A DNA stretch of 64,000 nt, taken from positions 930,001 through 994,000 of the forward strand of contig JAKZZE010000008.1 in the NCBI GenBank assembly GCA_024220505.1. The letters are read 5' to 3'. The stretch is from Rhizopus arrhizus (lineage: Eukaryota > Mucoromycota > Mucoromycetes > Mucorales > Rhizopodaceae). Position 1 is the stretch's first letter; every line of letters starts with the position of its first letter. Below are positions 30,779 through 40,878 of the stretch, in pieces. Position numbers and translations under genes: made by a program. The notes under the pieces are model-generated. The model was not told the DNA's origin and did no database searches. It worked only from the letters and a program-made list of their open reading frames with translations.

Positions 30779-33556
30779 TCATACCAAACGCGATAAAGCG
30801 TCAGCAGGATTCTCCTCACCCCTTCTATACCTGGTATCAAAATCATATTCCATCATGGCAGCAGCCCATCTTGCTAGTTTAGGAGCAGGCTTCGGATTAT
30901 TGAATATATATTGCAAAGCAGAATGATCAGTATACAATACGAAACGTCTCCCAGCCAGATAATGTCGGAAATGTTGTACTGCCCATATAACACCCAGTGC
31001 TTCTAAATGCGTTGGTGGGTATCTCACCTCTGGACCTCGTACAGTTCTTGACGCATAACCGATTATCTTTTCATTTTCACCAGTACCATCAGGCGATTGT
31101 GATAGAATAGCACCCAAACCTTTACCACTGGCATCCGTAGTCAAAATTTGCACTTGATCACGATCAGGGTAATCCAACAAAGGCGGCGTTACTAGACTAT
31201 TCTTCAAAGAGTCGAAAGCAGCTTCACAATCTTGGTTCCAATCAAATACAACACCTTTCTTGATCAACGATGTCAACGGATGAGCAGTATCAGCAAAATT
31301 AGCTATGAATCTCCTATAATATCCGACTAGACCCAAGAACGAACGAACTTCATCACTTGTAGTAGGAGCAGGCATATCCATAATTTTTTTTACATTCTTA
31401 TCCGTTGGTAACAATCCATCTTTAGTGATTTGATGACCCAAGTACTCCACACCTGATACACCAAAACGACACTTAGCACCTTTCAATTTTAGACCAGCAG
31501 CTTCACACTTGTCAAACACTCTTTGCAGATCAAGCACATGTTGTTCCACCGTCTCAGAGAAAATGATAATATCATCAATGAATACATAAGCACAGTCACC
31601 GATCAATTCACCCAAAATGTTCACCATCATACGTTGATAAGTACTAGGAGCCGTTGTGAGACCAAAAGGTAAGACCTTCCACTTGAAAGTACCAAATTTG
31701 GTAACAAATCCAGTCTTGTCCACAGAGTCTTTAGCCATTGTCACTTGCCAATACCCACTAGCAGCATCCAACGTACTGAATACTTTGGCACCACCTACCG
31801 CATCCAGTAATTCATCAATAAAAGGTAGTGGATACGCATCCTTGACCGTTATAGCATTGACCTTTCTGTAATCTATGCACAACCTTTTGCTTCCATCCTT
31901 CTTCTGTACAAACAAAATAGGTGAAGCGTATAGACCATCCGATTTCTCAATTAACCCTTGATCTAGCAATTTTTCCAACTCTTCTTTCAGAACCTTCTCT
32001 TCTTCCCAGGTCAGTCGATATGGCTTGCAACGAATTGGTTCATCAGTCTTCAAGCGGATATGGTGTTCGACACCAACTACACGACCCAACCCAGACACCT
32101 CCACAAAGCAGTTTTTGTTCCTCAGAACTATTTCTTCTACTTCTTTCGGTGTACCAGTCATATCACATATCTCCCATTTCTCACCCTCGTCCTCAGACCC
32201 AGAAAGTGAACTTTCACCATCATAACAATTACTGACAGCCATTGGTTCTGGCGCACTGTGCGCCCCTTCTGCCAGATTCAAACTGTACACAGGTCGAGAG
32301 ACCCACCTGTCTCGTTGACCTTCCACCACATCATCAGTACCACGTTGGGTAGTCAAGACCACCTGTCCTGCCTCCCTCACCACCGCACCTTTGTAGTCAA
32401 CCCTCCTACCATAGGGCACTGTCACCGTACCACTTTCAGGATCAGGTATGATCCCATAATTTTTCAACCATGTCATACCCAAGATAAGTAGCTCATCTTT
32501 TCTTCCTTTTTGTATAGCAAAATGCTCTGTTCGTAATTTACCACCTATAGGAACCGGAACATTCGGCACCACACCACCAGGCTTACTGTTCGTACCGTCC
32601 AATAATTGTATGGATACAGTATCATCGTTGGTTTTCAGATCCAACTTTTTCACCAAGGCTTCACTCATCACAGAAATAGCAGCACCAGTGTCGACTATTG
32701 CTGACAACTCCTTGTCATGTATGATCACCTTAACAGTGAGCGGCTCACTTTTACTCATTTCCCTATAGTCATAGGAGTATTCAAATTCGGTGTCTGCATC
32801 ATCACCACTATCACCATCGAATTCACTTTCTTCTACATTCGAACCAGTATTGGCAATACAAGATGAAACTTCATCACCAAAAGAACAATCTGACACTTGA
32901 GCGTCATCTTCATCGTCACCATCTTCATCTTCTTCAAAAGCACCATCTTCCATTTCATCATCACTATAATCATAAGAGTCTAGAGTTAGTACATCTGGGG
33001 CAGGTCTCGCCATGTTGACTTGGCGCACGTTCTGCTTTCGACCATGCATCCCCCTTATCCCATCAATGAGATCCTTGGCTACAACTTTGTTCATCGCTAA
33101 CAGTTGAGCACAACTGACGTCAGCATTTTTTCCTTTTAAAATTTCCCAAATGTCAACACTGGGTACGTCCACTTCCAATCTTCGAGCGGGTGCTCTTTTC
33201 TTTTTCGCTTTTATATTTTTTTGAACAGGCGGATCAACAATTATTGGTTCAACCATTGAGTTATGCAGTTGTTGCGGGGTAGGGTTTGACGCATTTTGAC
33301 GTAATTGCTGCATGTATTGTTGGTTTGGTTGTTGTTGTCGTTGCTGCATCAGAATCTGTTGGTAATCCTGCACTGGCTGTTGTATAGGTACAGGTTGTTG
33401 TTCTTTTCTTTGTCGCTTTTGGGTTACTGTCTGCTTACCCTTATCAGAGGACAACTCAGAACGAGTTCTTACCGCGCCTCTGTTATTCCAGACTTGCACC
33501 CCTTGCACAACATTTATTTTTCTTCCATGGTTTTCTTGTTTCTTCGCATAATTCAT
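30779..33556 (-). CDS. Gypsy-1 pol: protease, reverse transcriptase, RNase H
   Basis: 925 residues from ATG 33556, but the frame is open from about 33660, inside gag. An N-terminal glutamine-rich part (about 45-95) and an acidic stretch (about 200-260) precede the aspartic protease (IVDTGAAISVM). Then comes the RT (CIDYRKVNAIT, VFIDDIIIFS as the catalytic Asp pair, GLVGYYRRFI) and RNase H (TTDASGKGLGAILSQ, YTDHSAL, ending NPADALSRLV). It is in the -1 frame relative to gag, and is expected to be made as a gag-pol fusion by frameshifting at 33643-33649. Confidence 0.93.
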   Translation of the reverse strand: MNYAKKQENHGRKINVVQGVQVWNNRGAVRTRSELSSDKGKQTVTQKRQRKEQQPVPIQQPVQDYQQILMQQRQQQPNQQYMQQLRQNASNPTPQQLHNSMVEPIIVDPPVQKNIKAKKKRAPARRLEVDVPSVDIWEILKGKNADVSCAQLLAMNKVVAKDLIDGIRGMHGRKQNVRQVNMARPAPDVLTLDSYDYSDDEMEDGAFEEDEDGDDEDDAQVSDCSFGDEVSSCIANTGSNVEESEFDGDSGDDADTEFEYSYDYREMSKSEPLTVKVIIHDKELSAIVDTGAAISVMSEALVKKLDLKTNDDTVSIQLLDGTNSKPGGVVPNVPVPIGGKLRTEHFAIQKGRKDELLILGMTWLKNYGIIPDPESGTVTVPYGRRVDYKGAVVREAGQVVLTTQRGTDDVVEGQRDRWVSRPVYSLNLAEGAHSAPEPMAVSNCYDGESSLSGSEDEGEKWEICDMTGTPKEVEEIVLRNKNCFVEVSGLGRVVGVEHHIRLKTDEPIRCKPYRLTWEEEKVLKEELEKLLDQGLIEKSDGLYASPILFVQKKDGSKRLCIDYRKVNAITVKDAYPLPFIDELLDAVGGAKVFSTLDAASGYWQVTMAKDSVDKTGFVTKFGTFKWKVLPFGLTTAPSTYQRMMVNILGELIGDCAYVFIDDIIIFSETVEQHVLDLQRVFDKCEAAGLKLKGAKCRFGVSGVEYLGHQITKDGLLPTDKNVKKIMDMPAPTTSDEVRSFLGLVGYYRRFIANFADTAHPLTSLIKKGVVFDWNQDCEAAFDSLKNSLVTPPLLDYPDRDQVQILTTDASGKGLGAILSQSPDGTGENEKIIGYASRTVRGPEVRYPPTHLEALGVIWAVQHFRHYLAGRRFVLYTDHSALQYIFNNPKPAPKLARWAAAMMEYDFDTRYRRGEENPADALSRLV

Positions 33557-33607
33557 ATTTTCTTTTTTTATAATTTTACCTGTAGAGGAGCTTTGATTAT
33601 TCTCTTC

Positions 33608-33649
33608 GACAGCAGACTCCTCTAGTACTGCTGTCTCGAGTCTTTTCCC
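33608..33649 (-). promoter_or_regulatory. Probable -1 ribosomal frameshift signal, gag-pol
   Basis: In gag phase the heptamer is G GGA AAA (33649-33643), a canonical X XXY YYZ site. After a 7-nt spacer comes GACAGCAG (33635-33628), a 12-nt loop and CTGCTGTC (33615-33608), a perfect 8-bp stem. The gag stop TAG (33624-33622) lies in the loop. The -1 frame is open through to pol without a stop. Confidence 0.8.
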
Positions 33650-34491
33650 AAACTCGATACATTATTATTATTTTCTATACCACGATTGGGGCAGTGAAAC
33701 GACTTATGACCAACTTGGCCACAACTATAACAAGTAAAATTTGCTTGCCCGTTCATATTTCGATTTGGAGTGGCATAAATCTTCAATGCATTCAGCTGTT
33801 GGGTTAGACTTTTCACTTCAGATGACAGTGAAGAGACAGCATCCTGACTAGCATTACTGCTTTGATTAACAGGAATACTGCTCATTGATTCACTTCCAAA
33901 ATCCTTAGTGTGTACAATATTTTCTTTTTTATTTTTAATACCATTATACTTTAAACTCAAGGATTCTAATTGTTTGGCATCTTTTACAGCCGCTTCCCAA
34001 GTCAAAGGACGAGCTCTTTCCACCTCGTAGGCGTATTCTTCTTTCAAAGCAGAGATAAAAACTTCAATTTTATCGCCTTCATCTGCCCAGCCAAGTCTTT
34101 GAAACATATCTAACTGATACGTCACCAATTCGTCAATTGACTCATTTTCGCATTGTTTTTTGTTCTTTAGCTCCTTCCTCCACTGCATTTTCGTTTCTTC
34201 ATTTATATAATTTCCCAAGAACTTGGTCTTGAATTCACCCCAAGTTGTAACATAGTCTTCGATGGAATCCCACCAGATTCCCGCATTTCCTTTTAATAAG
34301 GTTCCCACAATCAGCAAAATATCCAGATCACTGGCCTTTGTCCCCTTCCTTATCCTATCAATTGACCGCAGCCAAGAACCAGGGTTTTCTCCTTTCACAC
34401 CGTAGAATGGCTCAGGTCTAGCCATAAAGGACTTGATTGTGGTGAAGTTATTGAACATATCACCGTTTTCGCTTGTAATTTCTTTAACCAT
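33622..34491 (-). CDS. Gypsy-1 gag
   Basis: 289 residues. A Ty3-type capsid region (WDSIEDYVTTWGEFKTKFLGNY-like, YQLDMFQRLGW) is followed by a single zinc knuckle CYSCGQVGHKSFHC (CX2CX4HX4C) near residue 260, which binds genomic RNA. ATG 34491 follows an A-rich leader. The last ~13 codons overlap the pol frame and contain the frameshift site. Confidence 0.9.
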   Translation of the reverse strand: MVKEITSENGDMFNNFTTIKSFMARPEPFYGVKGENPGSWLRSIDRIRKGTKASDLDILLIVGTLLKGNAGIWWDSIEDYVTTWGEFKTKFLGNYINEETKMQWRKELKNKKQCENESIDELVTYQLDMFQRLGWADEGDKIEVFISALKEEYAYEVERARPLTWEAAVKDAKQLESLSLKYNGIKNKKENIVHTKDFGSESMSSIPVNQSSNASQDAVSSLSSEVKSLTQQLNALKIYATPNRNMNGQANFTCYSCGQVGHKSFHCPNRGIENNNNVSSLGKDSRQQY

Positions 34492-34660
34492 ATCTTTTTT
34501 TTTAAACGGATGGATGCCCCTTGATATTCTCTTGATTTTTTTTTTTTATACGATTCCTTCTCTTTGACGCTCTTCAACTTTATCGGCCTTCCAAAAAGTT
34601 TTTCTTCAAAAAAAAATTTTTTTTTTTTATAGTACGAATTGAATGATTTATTTATGTGCA

Positions 34661-34678
34661 CGCCCAGCTTCTCCACCA
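34661..34678 (-). promoter_or_regulatory. Candidate primer-binding site of gypsy-1
   Basis: On the element strand TGGTGGAGAAGCTGGGCG starts 3 nt after the 5' LTR. The complement ends CTTCTCC-A-CCA, as expected for a tRNA 3' end; I cannot name the tRNA. Confidence 0.6.
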
Positions 34679-34681
34679 AAC

Positions 34682-35181
34682 TGAGACAATTGGTACTTGG
34701 GTGTTATAATATTACTGGTTTCGATATATATATTTGTTGCTCTACTGCTACACGTAGTGATTGATTTGAATATAGCAATAATTCCACCAATTCCTTCTGA
34801 GTATATTATTGTAGTATATTCGTCAAAAATAATCTCTTCCTTCAGATTAAGTCAACAGATTCTTCACGAGTCGTAATAGAATAAACGTAGTATTTAGGGA
34901 TTGTTCAGTTAAAATATACAATAAAGATTATATATAAATTTAATTGAACGTGAACACAAAGGATCGAGACAATAAGTATTTGTTTGTTACAATAACCCAA
35001 AAATGGAATTAAGGTTTTGTTTTATGAAAAATAAAGTTTTTGAATAAAAATTAAGATTAAAAAAGTTGAAAATTCTCTTCTCAATTCAGCACACCTTTAA
35101 GCACACCTCTTCTACTCAGCTTTTTGATGACGTCGGCAGCATCTACGCAAAGGCGCACTCCACCTACTATACCATTTCTCA
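34682..35181 (-). repeat. Gypsy-1 5' LTR
   Basis: 500 bp, identical by eye to the 3' LTR at 28565-29064, which implies a recent insertion. Confidence 0.95.
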
Positions 35182-35191
35182 AAAGAAAGGC

Positions 35192-35206
35192 GCCCGTTTA
35201 GCACAG
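35192..35206 (+). repeat. tRNA-Thr head copy 3 (target duplication)
   Basis: GCCCGTTTAGCACAG between the displaced 5' tip of L2 and the 3' end of L3. Confidence 0.95.
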
Positions 35207-35412
35207 ATAAAAGATTTTTGTTTATTGAATGGCAAGGAGACGTTACAGTATGTGTCTCGCCATGAGGTGCAATAAATTTTAGAAAAGATAAAACAAGATA
35301 AAAGAGTAATAAGAGTTAAGAAATAAAAAATAAAAATAAAAACTAGACATAGCTAGAAAAAAAAGAAAAGGCAAAGTAAACAAAGAGAGATGTTGACGGC
35401 AATTAACAATCG

Positions 35413-38400
35413 TTAATCTTGTACTGATTCAAAGAACAAATAATCGACTGTACTTGACAGTGGCAGTGGGCGAATCTTGTCCAAGAAAAGAGAGCCAGAT
35501 GTGTCGATAGACGATCCAACAAATGTGCCTTCGGGAAGGCAAATCTGTTCGATTTCAAGGAGGACTTGACAGACAACAGGCCACCAAAGGGACCAACGAG
35601 AGAACAGTGCTTGAGATGGATATGCTGGAAGTTTCCTTGGCAACATATTCAGAACATAATCCAAAGGATTGGGCTTGATGTCAACAGGTAGATTCAATCT
35701 TTCAGCAACACGGAGACAGGACAAGAGATGAGTACGAGAGGCATGGATGGGACCACAGCTACAGTCGATAGGACGAGCAGGAAGCCACCCCATACGCCAT
35801 CGAAGGATGCGACTACGGTCAGAGAGGAGCATTGAGATGAAGAACATCGCATCAATGCCGATACTTGGACGACAAGCAGAGAGGAGGACAGGTGGATCAG
35901 GACGATTCAAGATTCGATGCAGAAGGTCATTGCGGTAAGCGAGCACACCCTGCTTGACATGGACATCAGTAGAAAGATGTGCAAGGCGATCATCAACAGA
36001 AGTATACCCACCTGTATACTGAGGGTTCAACCATAGAGGGTTTTGCCTCAGCAATGCCGGCCATCGGAAACGGTTCTTGATCGGTGCGGCAGCGACAAAG
36101 GGAACCAACTTGGCAAGCAGACAATCATCAGGAAGATGGTGGACACGGACAATCATCTTGAGTACCAAAGTATGGGCCCGCACATGCATCGATGGAGTAC
36201 TTGTCAAGTGCTTGAACACCGTGGTAGAGGCACGAGGATGACCACCGAATGCCAAACGAAGACACTGATCTTGGGCGCGATCCAGTAGAGCCAGTTGCTT
36301 TTGCAAAAAGGTGCAGATGCACAAACCATACTCGAATCTAGGTCTAATGAAGATAGTGTAGAGACGAGTAGCAGTAAGGCGAGAGAAGCCAGGAGAGCGG
36401 ATACCGACAGGCAAAAGGAAGCGACGCATAGCAGAGACAGCAGAGGTAACATTCCGTTGGATCAGCAGACCAGTAGCGATGGTGCCAGTATCATCAAATG
36501 GGACGCCGAGATAGTTGAAGGTAGATTGAATGGGAATGTCATCACCATACAACTTTAGCTGGGGACCACCAAGAGAGAAAGCAGAGTTGACCACCACACA
36601 CTTGGCAGGATTCCATCGGTAACCCAAGGAGAAGGAGTGTTCTTCAGCTGCCTTGAGAAGACGAGGCATGACTTCTGGAGCACCTATAAGGACAACGTCA
36701 TCAGCATATAGTAGACAGTTCAACCAGAGGCCATCGAATTCACGTTGTGGATTTGAGCTGTAATATCTTGCCGAGATTGGTAATCGAATAGAACGAAGCA
36801 GAGCTGGGAGGCTGTTGATGTAGATGGAATACAAGAACGGTGACAGGATTGAACCTTGAAGCACACCAGTTCTTGGCCAGAAGGCAGGAGAGGTAAAACC
36901 AGAAACCAAGACTTCTATACTTACTTTGTCAAACAGACATTGGAGTAGTCCAAGTAGAGCAGGAGAGATGTAGGTCTCTAGAGCACGCCATATGATTGCT
37001 CGATCAACGGTATCATAAGCAGACTTGATATCCAAGAAGGCCAAGACAGGAGATTCACCGTGATGATCAATAGCATGCTGTCGACAGAGCTCATTCAGAC
37101 AGAGCGCTTGATCCAGAGCACTACGACTATGACGGAAGCCGCCTTGGACAGGGTCGAGTGGTGGAGCGGTGTCTTCAAGAGTTGTCTGCAAGCACAGTTC
37201 AAAGAGCTTTCGCAATACCGATGTCAGGCTGATCGGTCGATAGTTTGCTGGTTGCAGTGGATCACCCTTCTTGTAGATTGGGACCACTTGAGCAGTGCAC
37301 CATGCAGCAGGGACAGCAGACCATATCCAGCACAGACGAAAGAGCAAGGTCAGGACAGGAACCAGATCATCAGCAATTGGCAATAGCATCTCTGTTCGTA
37401 AGTGATCACAGCCTGGAGCCTTGCGACGTGAGAGACGTTTGAGAAGTGCAGTGCGCACCGTTTCTATATCCACTGGACACGGATCATCTTCAAGACAATG
37501 AGGACCGGAGGGGATCGGTGGTGCATTGTACCTAGTCGATGGTAAGGACGAGCCAGAGAATACTTGCTTCAAGTGATTAGCCATGGTTGTAGCCGCAACA
37601 GTGGGACCTTCCGGATGGGAATAAGAAGGAGCCAGTGTGCGATTGCGTCTAATTCTCTTGATAGTAGCAGTGGTGTCAGACAGCGGACCAGAAGACAAAG
37701 TTTCGCAGAATTGCTTCCAAGTAGCACGACGACGACAGTACAGGGCACTTTTGAACCGCTGGGCAGCAACTTCATATTCTTGCCATCGAAGTACTTTGTT
37801 GATACCAACAGTTCTTTTCCACTTGCGACGGGCTTGTTCACGACGGTCAAACAGAGCTTGAAGATCATCAGTCCAGAACCAGGCATTGCCAGAACCACGA
37901 GGCTTCTTTTGGCCGACAGAGTCATCCAGACAAGAATGAATGATGGAGGTCAACTCGTTGGCAAGGAGATCCATATCGGGTGCTGTGTTATTGGTAGATG
38001 ATGCATATGTTGTCAAGCATTCACGAAACGGTTGGATACGGTCCCGGAAGAGGTCAACATAGAGGCAGTCAGGCTCGGTCAGTCTACTCAGATTCCACAA
38101 ACGACGAGGATGAGCAGGTGGTGGCGGTGGTGGAGGCAGGACACAGGACAATGATACAGGATGATGGTCTGAACCAAGAGAGAGGTCTTCATGTACAAGC
38201 ATCTTTGGATTCACCAGTTGTTGTGAACTGAGAAACAAGTCGATGACACTGTTGAAGTGTTCACCGGTAGTAGCATTGACACGGCCTTGAGCACAATAGG
38301 TTGGGATACCATAGGCTAGTTGAGTATTCCAACATGTCATTCCATTCTCCAGGATCCAGCTGAACAACTTGATGCCACGAGTCGTAGTTCTTGAATCACC

Positions 38401-38913
38401 AAGAAGGTGTTGGTGTCGAGCGTTAAAGTCACCGCACACAATCATGTTGGTCTGTGACGGATGTGTTTGGTGAGGAAGCCCATCGAGTATATCCATTGCT
38501 TCGAGGTCAGAGAGCGATGGCGGCAGATAGACACAGTGAACAAGCAAGGTAGAGACTTGACAGCTGAGCACATAAGAATTGTCAGAGGGAAAGTGAGTAA
38601 CTGGATAGGGACAATCAGGATTGACAAGCAGACTGATGCCCATCTGTCCTCGACTTTGACCCTCAAGCGGTACGCCATAGGTATGGTATTGTTGCCATAA
38701 AGTCATAAGCCGAAGTGGAGACAATAACCAAGTTTCAGTAATGAAAATGAGTGACGATGTAAGGAGCGAATTGGTGGTTTGATCAACAGTGTAGCGATTA
38801 CAGCCATTGGCATTCCACAGGGTCATAGTAAGCATATTGTTGTTTGTACAAGTACGGGTATCTTGGTTGGGCATAGGCATATTTAAAGCTTCAATGGGTA
38901 AGACACTCATCAT
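35413..38913 (-). CDS. L3 ORF2: endonuclease-reverse transcriptase (1166 aa)
   Basis: Same domains and motifs as L2 ORF2, uninterrupted: endonuclease 30-255, RT with YADD near 735, Cys-His cluster near 1060. It starts MMSVLPIEALN, where L1 and L2 have MMSVSPIEDLN. Its C-terminus (RPLPLSSTVDYLFFESVQD) differs slightly from the other copies except L5. Confidence 0.95.
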   Translation of the reverse strand: MMSVLPIEALNMPMPNQDTRTCTNNNMLTMTLWNANGCNRYTVDQTTNSLLTSSLIFITETWLLSPLRLMTLWQQYHTYGVPLEGQSRGQMGISLLVNPDCPYPVTHFPSDNSYVLSCQVSTLLVHCVYLPPSLSDLEAMDILDGLPHQTHPSQTNMIVCGDFNARHQHLLGDSRTTTRGIKLFSWILENGMTCWNTQLAYGIPTYCAQGRVNATTGEHFNSVIDLFLSSQQLVNPKMLVHEDLSLGSDHHPVSLSCVLPPPPPPPAHPRRLWNLSRLTEPDCLYVDLFRDRIQPFRECLTTYASSTNNTAPDMDLLANELTSIIHSCLDDSVGQKKPRGSGNAWFWTDDLQALFDRREQARRKWKRTVGINKVLRWQEYEVAAQRFKSALYCRRRATWKQFCETLSSGPLSDTTATIKRIRRNRTLAPSYSHPEGPTVAATTMANHLKQVFSGSSLPSTRYNAPPIPSGPHCLEDDPCPVDIETVRTALLKRLSRRKAPGCDHLRTEMLLPIADDLVPVLTLLFRLCWIWSAVPAAWCTAQVVPIYKKGDPLQPANYRPISLTSVLRKLFELCLQTTLEDTAPPLDPVQGGFRHSRSALDQALCLNELCRQHAIDHHGESPVLAFLDIKSAYDTVDRAIIWRALETYISPALLGLLQCLFDKVSIEVLVSGFTSPAFWPRTGVLQGSILSPFLYSIYINSLPALLRSIRLPISARYYSSNPQREFDGLWLNCLLYADDVVLIGAPEVMPRLLKAAEEHSFSLGYRWNPAKCVVVNSAFSLGGPQLKLYGDDIPIQSTFNYLGVPFDDTGTIATGLLIQRNVTSAVSAMRRFLLPVGIRSPGFSRLTATRLYTIFIRPRFEYGLCICTFLQKQLALLDRAQDQCLRLAFGGHPRASTTVFKHLTSTPSMHVRAHTLVLKMIVRVHHLPDDCLLAKLVPFVAAAPIKNRFRWPALLRQNPLWLNPQYTGGYTSVDDRLAHLSTDVHVKQGVLAYRNDLLHRILNRPDPPVLLSACRPSIGIDAMFFISMLLSDRSRILRWRMGWLPARPIDCSCGPIHASRTHLLSCLRVAERLNLPVDIKPNPLDYVLNMLPRKLPAYPSQALFSRWSLWWPVVCQVLLEIEQICLPEGTFVGSSIDTSGSLFLDKIRPLPLSSTVDYLFFESVQD

Positions 38914-40367
38914 TGGGATGAGGTCGATTCACCAACATCGAGAGGATCAAGTTCTGTAGTGCTGAAGGTATCGTGGATTTCTTCCATCGTGGCGTCTTGA
39001 GTTGATCCAATGGTTTTAGCAGCACGGGTAACAGTAGGCACAACTTCTTTGTACTGATCAAGGGTGATCCAGTTCTTTACAAAGAAGGAACGAGCAACAG
39101 CAGGGCGAACAGACTCACGGATGTGCTGCAATGCACGGACAAGGCGAGCTTGATGAACTTCGGTACACTTGACAGTACGGTCAGATCCAGACAAATCAGC
39201 AAACTTGGGATCACGCAAGAGGTCAGGGTTCAAAGGATTGAATCCTTGAATAGGTTCGACCTTGGCTTTAGCAAAGGCAGCGAGCAGATCAGCGGTGTAT
39301 TCTGTGTGCACCAAAAGAGCAACCACTTGACGGTCAGGGTAATGTACATCCAGTACACGAGCGTTGTTGATCTTAAGCTTATGTAGCTTGCTACGAAGAC
39401 TGGATATAGGTTCACGGTAACGACTTGGCAAGTACACGTACTCATAGTCATGATGAGCAGCGACAGGGACAAAGCGGCGGTGTATGGCTTCCATTTGACG
39501 AGCAGTTGTCTTGCGACGGCGTGATGGTGCCTTGCTCTTTGGTGCAGGTGCATCCTTACCTTTTGTTGCCACAGCAGCGAAAGAAAGTGGTTCAGTCGAT
39601 GAAGTCAACGAGGTATTGGGACATGCGTACTTGGATGCTTCGGTACCTTGAGTAACTTTGGAATCCAGTACCAAGGTGGGGATGGCTTCGGTAGATACCT
39701 GGGCTTCAAGTTCTGCAATGCGCTGTTGTGCCAGGTCCAAGTCGGTGCGCAAACGTTTGTTTTCGGCCATGACCTCTTCAAGAGCATTCAAACGTTGGTT
39801 CAAAAAGCGGGTTTGATCTTGTTGCTGCTTTTGATATACTATAAACCAATCTGGAATACCAGATTGGGAGCTAAGATCAAGTATTTGAGTATCGGGTAAA
39901 GCTAAAGGGTTCACTTCCCTGGTAAATAATGGTTTAATTGCGGAGTCATTCTGACTAAATGAAAAGTCTACAGGCTTGTCTAAACTGAGCTTGAAAGAAG
40001 AGGTGCTAGGATTCAAGTTCTTGTTCTTGGTCTTGAGGATTTGACTACGGGTAGTAGGCTTGGTGATGGTCTTTTTAACATTCGTAGGAACGTAAGGTGG
40101 AGTTCTGTCAGCAATTGTGCGCTTGCTGGGAATTTCAATTGGTGTGCCCATAGTGAGTGCGGACTGAACAGTTGGTGCGGCTTGAACAAGTTGTCCGGGT
40201 TGGATAACTGGTGTGTCCTTAGGGTGTGCGGGCTGAACAGCTGATCCGGGTTGAACAGCTGGTCCGGTCTGGACAAGTGGTCCGGTCTGGACACGCGGTG
40301 CGGACTGGACAAGTGGTGCCGGCTCGGACGTGCCATTGCCGCTCTGATCTTGAGAATTTTTTTCCAT
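38910..40367 (-). CDS. L3 ORF1 protein (485 aa)
   Basis: As in L1, with its own arrangement of VQTG/VQPG-type units at the N-terminus (including VQTGPLVQTGPAVQPGSA). ATG 40367; 4-nt ATGA overlap with ORF2. Confidence 0.87.
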   Translation of the reverse strand: MEKNSQDQSGNGTSEPAPLVQSAPRVQTGPLVQTGPAVQPGSAVQPAHPKDTPVIQPGQLVQAAPTVQSALTMGTPIEIPSKRTIADRTPPYVPTNVKKTITKPTTRSQILKTKNKNLNPSTSSFKLSLDKPVDFSFSQNDSAIKPLFTREVNPLALPDTQILDLSSQSGIPDWFIVYQKQQQDQTRFLNQRLNALEEVMAENKRLRTDLDLAQQRIAELEAQVSTEAIPTLVLDSKVTQGTEASKYACPNTSLTSSTEPLSFAAVATKGKDAPAPKSKAPSRRRKTTARQMEAIHRRFVPVAAHHDYEYVYLPSRYREPISSLRSKLHKLKINNARVLDVHYPDRQVVALLVHTEYTADLLAAFAKAKVEPIQGFNPLNPDLLRDPKFADLSGSDRTVKCTEVHQARLVRALQHIRESVRPAVARSFFVKNWITLDQYKEVVPTVTRAAKTIGSTQDATMEEIHDTFSTTELDPLDVGESTSSQ

Positions 40368-40594
40368 GAGAGATCTTGAAATGTCAATATTCAAACGATT
40401 CGTATTTTGGATATAGCTTGACGAATACGCTTCTATTTGGGTTGTAGTTTGTAATAAAGTTGTTTTGGATGTTGTATCTATCTTGCTAATGATGGATGGA
40501 TGCGATTTAACAGATGGATGTAAAAGTTATTTGTGCGGATAAACGTTTAACCAGGTGCAAATTGGTGTAACGGTTAAGAACACGAAAGAAAGGC

Positions 40595-40609
40595 GCCCGT
40601 TTAGCACAG
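40595..40609 (+). repeat. tRNA-Thr head copy 4 (target duplication)
   Basis: GCCCGTTTAGCACAG between the 5' tip of L3 and the 3' end of the other family, M1. Confidence 0.95.
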
Positions 40610-40878
40610 TCGAAAATTTATGTTTTTATTTAAAGATTAATGCAATCGACCTTTAGGCCATTATTTGCTAATCAAAGTACAAAAAGAGGATATGCATGAT
40701 ACGAAAAAAAGTCCTAGCGACCATTTGATGGACCAAAAAAGAGGAGAGAGAAGAGAAGCCAAAAGAGAAACCAAAAGAGCTAATTTGTAGGATGTCATGT
40801 TCATGGTCTCCTCCGCATCGTGCACTAAGTGGTTGTGGCAGTGGGAGGTAGAAGCCAGAGGAACAATCAAAACACATT

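Larger units (their letters stand above)
28565..35181 (-). mobile_element. Ty3/gypsy retrotransposon gypsy-1 (6.6 kb)
   Basis: Two 500-bp LTRs, identical by eye, bracket gag, a protease-RT-RNase H frame and an integrase frame, all on the minus strand. A 4-bp duplication AAAG flanks it (28561-28564 and 35182-35185). Order PR-RT-RH-IN makes it Ty3/gypsy. There is no chromodomain. It lies 10 bp upstream of a tRNA-Thr head and is transcribed away from it, like yeast Ty3. Confidence 0.95.
20859..35191 (-). mobile_element. LINE copy L2, with LTR and Tc1 insertions in its 5' tip
   Basis: L-family LINE with both ORFs intact. The main body is 20859-26249. The last ten bases of its 5' tip (AAAGAAAGGC) are at 35182-35191, displaced by a solo LTR (26250-28561, itself hit by Tc1-D) and then gypsy-1 (28565-35181). 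Removing these with their 4-bp duplications restores the junction CACGAAAGAAAGGC-GCCCG seen at L1, L3 and L5. Confidence 0.9.
35207..40594 (-). mobile_element. LINE copy L3 (complete, uninterrupted)
   Basis: About 5.39 kb with both ORFs open and tRNA heads on both sides. Practically identical to L5 (57829-63215): the only difference I noticed is one base in an A-run of the 3' UTR (near 35360 and 57980). Confidence 0.95.
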
